Position numbers and translations under genes: made by a program. The notes under the pieces were generated by a model, which was not told the origin of the DNA, did not search any database, and saw only the letters and a program-made list of their open reading frames with translations. Shown here piece after piece: positions 57,101 to 64,000 of a stretch of DNA of 64,000 nucleotides (position 1 is its first letter; each line of letters opens with the position of its first letter). Location: NCBI GenBank assembly GCA_012845835.1, contig JABAKD010000026.1, forward strand, positions 3,302,199 to 3,366,198. The letters are read 5' to 3'. This stretch comes from Undaria pinnatifida (Eukaryota; Sar; Phaeophyceae; Laminariales; Alariaceae).

Positions 57101-60100
57101 TGGCGCGATCAATCACCCTGGTTCTGTATCCATCCATTGAACAAAATGCCTTCCTCCTCTCCCCGACCATATACCCCCCATAGATGCTATATCTGGCCCG
57201 AGTATACACCCCACCCCAATATATGTTTTCCAAGATACGACCTCCGCCTATGATAACTCTCTCACAGCCTTGTAATCAACCCCACGCTAGCTCCAACTAC
57301 TTTGACCCCGAAAACGCGGGTGGAGCTCCAAAGGCGTTAATTTCCTTATTTTGCCGACGGAGCCGCTGTTTTTCAAACCACAAAAACCTGTCCCACACGC
57401 CTCTCGCGTATATCGCGTCTCCCACGCCACTACTCTGCCAGGCTGAGACATTCTTCTATACCTCCCCCCCCCCCCCCCGGTTGGTGAAAACCCAACGTGC
57501 TCCGTCCCGGCATAGTAGGGATGCGAGGGTCTATAATCATACGACTACGGCCATGCACAAACTGAGTGCACCCCCCACCCCCATTATATATATTCTTCAA
57601 GATACAGCCTCCTTTCCCTTACGTACGGAACTGATTTTCGAGCAAAAAAACACCCTACAGGCACCCCCCCTCACGTGTATCTCTCGGCGCCGTCACCGGT
57701 CCTATACCAGCAGGTCGAGGCAAGCTTCATGTCCGAGACGCGAACGGACATCGCTTGCCAAGCTCTGGACCTCCTTCTCCTCCTGCTCGCGCGCGACGAC
57801 GACAGCGACGCAGCCAAGAGAGCAGAAAGGCAATCCGTTGTTGCCGGCGCGGAGCAAGGCCTGCTGAGCGAGATGCTGGCGCACGTGGCGTTCTCAAGGG
57901 CGGAGGCGTTTTCGTATGCGCCGGTCGCTTCCCGGGAGCGGGCGATGAGGGTCGTGGGGGCGTTGGTGCAAGAACATCCCACGAACCAGTACAACGTCGG
58001 AGAGGTAAGCCCTTGCTCGGAAGAAGTGGTTGTCGACAGCACATTCTGCGATCGGGATAGCTTTTTTTGGTCAAACTATTCGAGACTGAGGGGGCGCCCA
58101 TTGGACGAGGAACTGCCCGCTATCTTGTGTAAAAAATTCCATTCGTGGTGCACGATAATGTTCCTGTCATACCTCGGCCATGATATTCATCGTTTTTGCA
58201 CTGTCGTATTTTCTTAAAGTCAGTTTTTGTGTGAGGCATGGAGCTCCTCAAAACGAGGAGCCTCTTGAAAACACCGGTGCACCCCTATATTTAGATGTAT
58301 TTACAAGGTTCCCCTCCGGGAAGTGCCTAGGGGAGTGGCGCAAGAACGAAATTCAAGCATCCAACATCTGACTGTCTGTGGGCAAATAAAATGTACCTGG
58401 TGGTAGCGAAAGCTAAGTTCTTGTCCGCAGCTCGAGAAGCGGAGTGTGGGGAGGCGCCCTCCCGGGGACGGTTCGCTCTCTCCCCGTCGTGGGTGAGAAC
58501 CGTAATGAAGTGATCCCATCAGTACGTTTCCAGCACGAGTACTCGTACGATGAGGACTTTTTGTACGGGTGACTCTTATGCACTAAAAGTTGCTTGAAAA
58601 TTTGCGTGGTGAACAAAAAATGGACGAAAGATAGATTTTCAACCGGCAAAAAAACAAAACAAAACATTTTTTGTACGCGCGACTCTTATGCAGTAAAATT
58701 TTGCGTGGTAAAAAATAAATGGATCAAAAGTTGGATTTTCAACCGGCAAAGAAAAACACAGCAGTGTCTTGGCAGTTTAGTTGTTTCGTGCGCGGTGGTT
58801 TTGACTTTTTTTCCTCTGTTTCATATGGGAATCTGCCATTCATTTCACTTCTTGTCTTGTTGAGCCAGATATTGAACTTCACGACGACTGATCCACGCCA
58901 GGATGGGCAATCATCCCCACCACCACATATACGAAGCAGGCCTTGAAAAAAACAACTAACCACAGCAGTACGGCGCTGCTGGGTGTGCCGCACACGCACG
59001 GTGTTACCTTACCTGCTGGTGCTGCTGCTAGGCGGCAGTTTTTTTACGTTGTGCTCTCTGCGTGTTGGCTGTTGTCATGGCTGTGTTCATGAGAGGGCAA
59101 AACACCAGCAAAAAAATACCGAATGTTACCTCGGGGTCTGGCACGCGCGCAAAGGGTATACCATAACAAAGGTATACCCTTTGTACGCGCCCATTATGCT
59201 GGATGTTGCGGAAACCCGGAGATTTGCCCTAAATATGCCCGAGGCCAGAAAAGTTAAAAGGGCTTGCCACGCGCGACACACAGCACGGATCGCACCCAAA
59301 CCTCCGGCAACGTGACCCCAACGGTCGAATCATGCCCACCCCCCCCCCTAACGTTTCGGATAAAGGTGCGAGCACGAAAATATGTGTCCGAAAAAAGAGG
59401 CACAAAGGACAATTATACGTATATATATATATTTATATTTTTATATACACCGTAGCATGTGTCCAGCGGAGAAGGTGGGGGGTCTTATTCTGGGGTAATG
59501 TTGTTAGCGGTTCGTTCCGCACTGCAGATTAATCCTTAAGAACTCCACGTTCGTTTTATGGGGGAATATAGGTGGAGTTAGAATAGGAACTTTTTTTTGC
59601 AGTAGTAATAGTAAAAAAGTTAAGAACTGCAGCAGCAGAAATGAACATGTTGATGAAAGCTATGGGCCATGGGGGGTGTGGGGATGGGATGGGGATAGGG
59701 ATGGGGGACGGGATGGGTTGCTGTGTCATGATGTTATGAAACCCAATGTGATAGGGCTGTGAGTTGGCTGTACTTGACGGCTATTGATTGATGGTACCTG
59801 ACGGTTAGGTGTTAGTTGGGTGGGAAGTAGAAGCCAACTGACTGGTTTAGTCTGTATTAATAAGCAGCACACGTCGAGCCACAAACGCGCCAGTCAGATG
59901 ATGCCAAGATGTATATAGAACCTTGCAAAATTCTGCACGCAGCTAACTGCGATAACTACCCGACCAACCACTCCTGAAGTCGGCGGCTTATAGGCTGTCC
60001 ACCCACAACCCTGCAAGCCGCTACCCGTCTCCTGACCTGTGGACTAACTTGTTATGATGTCAACAATGGTCGTTTCGTTCTACCAGTAATGATTACTTCG

Positions 60101-63100
60101 TTTTATCAAAAGTGATCGCTTTGTTCTACCAGTCGTGGTCTCTTCTACCTTTGCCTCTTCTCATTCATTCTCGTTGTTCGTTCTTGTTATTCGTTCTCGT
60201 TGTCCATACTCATTGTTGACTATCGTTGTTCATTCTCGTTGTTCGCTACATTCGTTTTAGCTGCTGATTCAAGACGTGGGGCTCGATTCGGTGGCCCTCG
60301 CAACACTCGTCATGAAGGGAGCTTTGGGGGAAAGCGAGGCCGACTCAACCATAGGCGAGGCGTTTCAATGGTGGGTGCCGAGCAAATACTGTCGTTGTCG
60401 ATACTCTTGCTCCTTGACGGACAGCCGTCAAGGAAATACGTCAAGGACAACCTTCAAGGACCTTTACGACACTAAAACTAGTATAACGAGTCTTACGAGG
60501 TTTTGACGGGCCAAAGCTAGACCGTCTTGCCGGGCGCTTGTCAAGGATATCGGTAGAGGACCTCGCGAGACTAAACTAGTATATCAACTCTTAAGAGTCC
60601 TTCACGGGACAAAACTACCAATTGACCGTCAACCGACATCTTAGTGGTGGGTGTCGGGTGCGTGGGAGGGGGGTTCCGCTCTCCCTGGTAGTCGCGGAGT
60701 TCGCTACGCGTGGTATATAGCGCTGCCGTGTGTAAGGTTTGTGATGGCCGCATCCCAGTAGTAGCGGTGGGAGGGTTAATAATAGCGATGTCTTGCGTCT
60801 CCTTCGATGTGATTGTGTACGTTGGTAACCCTGCCGAGTGATGGCATCGTGGTCGATCCTGGTGGTGTCGGCAACGAAAGTGCTGTACTGCACAATCTGT
60901 GAGAAAACAGTCGCCCGTTGTTGGTGGCGGCGGATGTCGAGCGCAACGAACAGTCCCGGCCTTTCGACCAGTTGAGGCTGATGCATGTATCGACTAAGCT
61001 ATCCACACATACCCGCTCGGTGCTGTTTCTCACGGCCTTTCTTACCCAGCGAGTCTCTTATTGGGACGATTGATCGTGCTGGTGCCTTGACTCCTCGCTA
61101 CTGAGCCAATCTCTACACAGCGAACCTCTTGAATGCAGTCGATCGCCCGTGGTGATATGTTGACTTGACTCGCCGTTGCCGCCTTCCTCGGTCAGGGTAC
61201 TGGGGTGCTTGTTCCACGGCAACGAGCTGGTGTGCACCCAGGTGGTCTCGCACGTCGTCGCGCCGCCACCGCCGCCCCTAGAGCTCGAGGTACGCTCACC
61301 CGACGACGAGGCCATTTGCCAACCGTACCCATGCTTATCCCTGGCCCTCTCACCGGTTTTAGTGCCGTTGGCCTGACAACCCTTAACCTAACCCTAACCC
61401 TAAAGGCTATTCGCTGTCCTTCGGCTGACATGTTTTTGCCGCCGAGCACTCTCTTGCTGCGGCATCTGTCGTGAGGGAAGCCGGCGCGTTGTGCATTCGA
61501 TAATCAGAGCTCAAGAGCTGTGTGCTGTCTCGTGGCGTATCATGCCCTATTTCCCCTCCATGCGCTTAGTTTGGTCGTTCGGGTTCTGTATGCTGTAAGC
61601 TGGCTAACTAAAGGTCGCCGACTTGTCACAGCAATAGTCGGTTAGTCCTTGCAGTTAAATGTGTGGGGCAAGTTGCGGCGCTATGTGTTTTTGCGTGTGG
61701 CTGGCGCGTTTGTGGCTGGACGTGTGGTTTTTTATATAGTTGACCGTGTCACTAGGAACTCCCGCAGCAGGATGTTTGTCACTGTCGTTCGTGTTAAAGA
61801 CTACCAGGTAAGCTTTAGCCAGTACTATATTTGTTTTTTTCTCCGCCACCCGAGCAATAATTAGCTGTCAAGTTGAGTCAACTCGCGGCCCTAAATGTCG
61901 GGGTACTAATCTTACTCATGTTTCTCGCGTTGCTGATGTTACTCATGTTGCTGATGTTACTCTTGTTACTAATGTTACTGATCAATTGCTGATGTTTCTC
62001 ATGTTACTGATATGATGTTTCTCATATTACTGACATCATGTTTCTCATGCTACTGACTTAGGACATCGAGGCGTGGATTCCTCCCGTCCCGCCGGGCAAG
62101 GTGCTCTTGGACAGTCTCGCGGAGTCCGCTAGGGTGGTTTTCGATGGAGGCGATGTCGAAGGGGGGAGTGCTGGGCAGGACGGGAATACACGGTGGAGCT
62201 CGGCTGCTGCGCACGCCGCGGATGTCATGTCCAGAGGGTGAGGTCAAGAATGAGGTTGACATGTACATACCTGGTATATGTATATATATATATATATTAT
62301 TTGCTCATCCCTTCTAGTATATTTGCATATTTTCTTTCTCGTTATCCCTCCCTAGACGTAACTCGGATCCGGGGCCACTAAGCAGCCTCTTCTCCCCCCT
62401 CCCCGCTATAAACGAGGCATACTGGTACATATTTATTGTGATCGGCGCAACAGTCTTACGTAGTATACCATGGCGTTGGTGTTGTGTTCACGTTTTTGTT
62501 TCTTTTTGCGCTCACATGAGAGCTGACTTCAGTTATCCGGCGATTAGCGTTGCGCATAGCAAAGTGCTCAAGTGTTTTGATAGGAGGCGGTCGCAGCAAG
62601 GAAGAGGGCAGGAGGCTTGACGCGGCTTCGTGCTCTATCCGGACATTATATCTCCGAAAGTATCCAAAGTCGTCGGAGAGTTAAGTGTGCTCACGATTTG
62701 ATTGTCTGGACTTCTTCATCGGCCACAGCGCCCACATTTAGGTGCCCCCTTCCCCAACCCCCTTGGCCGACACGCCCACATTTTTATACCCCCCCTCTAC
62801 ACAACGCATAGTAGGGATGCGAGGGTCTATGTTCATACGACTACGGCCATGCACAAACTGAGTATACCCCCCCCTACACAACCACATGCGTTGAGAAGGA
62901 GATGAGAGATGAGGACGTTAGACGTATGTGACATGGAAGGGTCTGGTAGACTAGAGAGTAACGAGAAAGCGATCGCTATCCTAGGAGATAGATGGTGGCC
63001 GCAGACGGCGGTATAGGACGGGGATAAGATAAGCAAACAGCTTCTATGTAGTGTAAGAAGAAACGCAACGAGCGCCCAAATGTTGGAGGTGTCTCTATCA

Positions 63101-64000
63101 GGAGTAGGAACGGCGCCCGTCTCGAAAGGGATGCGTGGTCAATGGTATGGTCAAATCACTAAGGCAAGCAACAAATGAGTACGTCCACCCTTAACGTGCC
63201 CCCCCTTAACATGCCCCCCTAGACAACCTGGAAGTGGCCACACCAGAAAACAAATAAATTCGTTCGAAGCTGTTATCCGTATGCAAGAAAGTACGCGCAA
63301 GGTGCGGAAGCCCGCTCCGCAAGTTAGTAGTAGGATGCAGCTCACGCTTCAGGCGACTCGCAGAACACCTCGCGGCGCTTCGCGCTTGTTGCGCGCGATG
63401 TCTGCCTGTTCGGTGGAAACCGGACGTGCTCCGTCCCGGTGTTGTAGAGATGCGAGGGTCATACCACTGTGGTCTTGAGGCTACGGCTATGCATGAAATG
63501 AGTATACTTCGCCGTCCCCCTACACACACCCCGGTATTTTTCCTGTTCTTCTGTGCCGCTCATCCAGCTGCAAGGTCATGGCCATGCTGCTCACCCACGG
63601 GGGAGGACTTGCCAAAGAGATCGCCCTCAGGGTTCCCCTGTCTGCGGGACCCGATGCCCACCCGACCACCCTCCTCCACGTCCTGCTAAGGTGGCTCGAG
63701 CTTGCCGTGTCCCGCCCCCGCACGGGAGACTCCGACGACGCTCTCGCTTCTAACGGCGAGGGGGGCAGTAGCCCCGGTATACCCGGCAGCAACGGGATTG
63801 TCGCTGAGGGGGGGGAGGGGTCAGCGGAGGCCTTGGATGAGGGGGAAGGGGGGAGGAGCCCATCCCCGTTTAGCCCTGCTGGGGGGGGGGCGGGGGACGG
63901 GGGGACGCAAGCGGCGGCTGATATGAGTATTTCTCTCATGCGGTTGTTGTGCGGGTGGTTGTATGGGTGTCCGGCGGCAGTGCGAGAGCTGCTCGATAAC
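53742..64000 (+). CDS. USO1: USO1/p115 vesicle-tethering factor, partial (9 exons seen)
   Basis: General vesicular transport factor p115 tethers ER-derived vesicles to the Golgi with Rab1 and SNAREs. Exons: 53742-54119, 55568-55711, 56104-56271, 56500-56667, 57714-58004, 60261-60370, 61196-61289, 62062-62237, 63568 to the window edge. All phases agree; about 654 residues so far, all from the N-terminal armadillo-repeat head. Marks: DRRDALDALLKLSQQHPTEV, IRNEVIVFLGHLTSSN, FVAFQEGFERLFDIM, VKDCLLVCTNLLTG, MRLLCGWLYGCPAAV. The start ACCATGGAG has good context. The coiled-coil tail should lie beyond 64000. Confidence 0.92.
54755..54842 (+). repeat. Interstitial telomere-like repeats (CCCTAA)n
   Basis: Degenerate then perfect CCCTAA units (at least three at 54820-54836) in USO1 intron 1. 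A similar short run is at 61382-61404 in intron 7. Confidence 0.85.
55166..55335 (+). repeat. Dispersed repeat family G copy
   Basis: GCAAGAGCGTGAGTTAGCAA, GTTGAACCCTACGCGCGAT, GGCCTGTCCAGAAGG. Confidence 0.72.
55568..55711 (+). CDS. USO1: USO1 exon 2
   Basis: 48 codons, VLQALQNAAADSLE to EVIVFLGH; RDPREEIRNEV is conserved in p115. Donor GTGAGT. Confidence 0.93.
56104..56271 (+). CDS. USO1: USO1 exon 3
   Basis: 56 codons, LTSSNLEVKKFVAFQ to TGSSLTK. Strongest p115 match: AFQEGFERLFDIMSSEG and VIVKDCLLVCTNLL. Confidence 0.95.
56500..56667 (+). CDS. USO1: USO1 exon 4
   Basis: 56 codons, ALFCQSNCLKRFHQL to GGGQANAH. Only the GCGGCAG acceptor gives phase 0; it restores the expected post-LL segment, then a low-complexity loop. 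Confidence 0.82.
57475..57595 (+). repeat. Dispersed repeat family D copy
   Basis: GTGCTCCGTCCCGGCATAGT, GGGATGCGAGGGTCTATAAT, ACTACGGCCATGCACAAACT then GAGTGCACCCCCC. Confidence 0.72.
57714..58004 (+). CDS. USO1: USO1 exon 5
   Basis: 97 codons, VEASFMSETRTDIA to PTNQYNVGE, with ALDLLLLLLARDD and GLLSEMLAHVAF helices. Donor GTAAGC. Confidence 0.9.
59153..59186. repeat. Perfect 13 bp inverted repeat
   Basis: CAAAGGGTATACC, 8-base loop ATAACAAA, GGTATACCCTTTG, in USO1 intron 5; the flanks (ACGCGCG / TACGCGC) extend it imperfectly. Confidence 0.95.
60261..60370 (+). CDS. USO1: USO1 exon 6
   Basis: LLIQDVGLDSVALATLVMKG to GEAFQ; ends phase 2 at ATG|GTGGGT, matching the exon 7 acceptor. Weakest family similarity of the set. 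Confidence 0.72.
61196..61289 (+). CDS. USO1: USO1 exon 7
   Basis: 94 nt, VLGCLFHGNELVCTQVV to PPLELE; corresponds to the conserved CFLYxNxxGQ segment. Donor GAG|GTACGC. Confidence 0.82.
61592..61720 (+). repeat. Dispersed repeat family F, diverged copy
   Basis: AGCTGGCTAACTAA, GGTCGCCGACTTG, AGTCGGTTAGT resemble 11716 and 48360. Confidence 0.4.
61915..62055 (+). repeat. Degenerate GATGTTACTCATGTTGCT repeat
   Basis: About nine 15-18 bp units end just before the USO1 exon 8 acceptor. Confidence 0.75.
62062..62237 (+). CDS. USO1: USO1 exon 8
   Basis: DIEAWIPPVPPGKVLLDSLA to HAADVMSR; WSSAAAHAADVM matches the WxAAxALAHAL segment. Ends phase 2 before GTGAGG. Confidence 0.85.
62805..62880 (+). 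repeat. Dispersed repeat family D, 3' part
   Basis: TAGTAGGGATGCGAGGGTCT, ACTACGGCCATGCACAAACT, GAGTATACCCCCC. Confidence 0.72.
63072..63195 (+). repeat. Dispersed repeat family E copy
   Basis: GGAGGTGTCTCTATCAGGAG, TCGAAAGGGATGCGTGGTCA, AGGCAAGCAACAAATGAGTA. Confidence 0.8.
63270..63515 (+). repeat. Dispersed repeat family D, long copy
   Basis: ATGCAGCTCACGCTTCAGGC, ACACCTCGCGGCGCTTCGCG, ACGTGCTCCGTCCCGGTGT, GCTACGGCTATGCATGAAAT; ends 53 bp before USO1 exon 9. Confidence 0.72.
63568..64000 (+). CDS. USO1: USO1 exon 9, truncated by window
   Basis: CKVMAMLLTHGGG.., RVPLSAGPDAHPTTLLHVLL, a glycine/serine-rich loop, then ISLMRLLCGWLYGCPAAVRE. Open to the last base. Confidence 0.9.

Noticed and set aside
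1-64000. CRISPR arrays, operons or bacterial regulatory sites
   Set aside because: Spliced genes and LTR elements show a eukaryotic nuclear sequence; tandem arrays present lack regular unique spacers.

Overview
The window is nuclear DNA of an intron-rich eukaryote. Best guess is a brown alga or a close photosynthetic stramenopile. The reasons are many short exons split by 0.2-8 kb repeat-filled introns, a Ty3/gypsy element whose protease, integrase and C-terminal parts resemble elements I know from stramenopile genomes, and TTAGGG-type interstitial telomere repeats. This assignment is inference.

Layout: (1) 135-19831, minus strand: SEC63, the ER translocon J-domain protein, in 13 exons with an 8.2 kb first intron full of repeats and two nested mobile elements. 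(2) 19832-23106: gene-free, low-complexity sequence. (3) 23107-32404, minus strand: one degenerate Ty3/gypsy retrotransposon with 0.73 kb LTRs. It encodes protease, reverse transcriptase, RNase H, integrase, a chromodomain-like region and a C-terminal extension. Where a Gag would be expected it carries a NADAR (YbiA-like) domain. (4) 33636-34826: a small non-coding LTR element (TRIM-like) with a 4 bp target duplication and the same type of tRNA primer site. (5) 34827-38309: gene-free repeats. (6) 38310-53512, minus strand: an NhaC-family Na+/H+ antiporter with signal peptide, in 9 exons. (7) 53742 to the window end, plus strand: USO1/p115 vesicle tethering factor, 9 exons seen, cut by the window edge. 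The antiporter and USO1 are divergent, with 229 bp between start codons.

SEC63 (ER entry), the antiporter (ion/pH balance) and USO1 (ER-Golgi tethering) are unrelated neighbours apart from belonging broadly to the secretory and membrane system. Exon borders were set by reading conserved protein sequence and GT/AG sites; phases agree across all 28 introns.

The points most worth following are the NADAR domain inside the retrotransposon, duplicated exon-intron junctions ('echoes') in SEC63 introns, a strongly over-represented octamer ACCTGGTA/TACCAGGT, the TRIM and two TA-flanked terminal-inverted-repeat elements, and several dispersed short repeat families that have invaded introns and each other.
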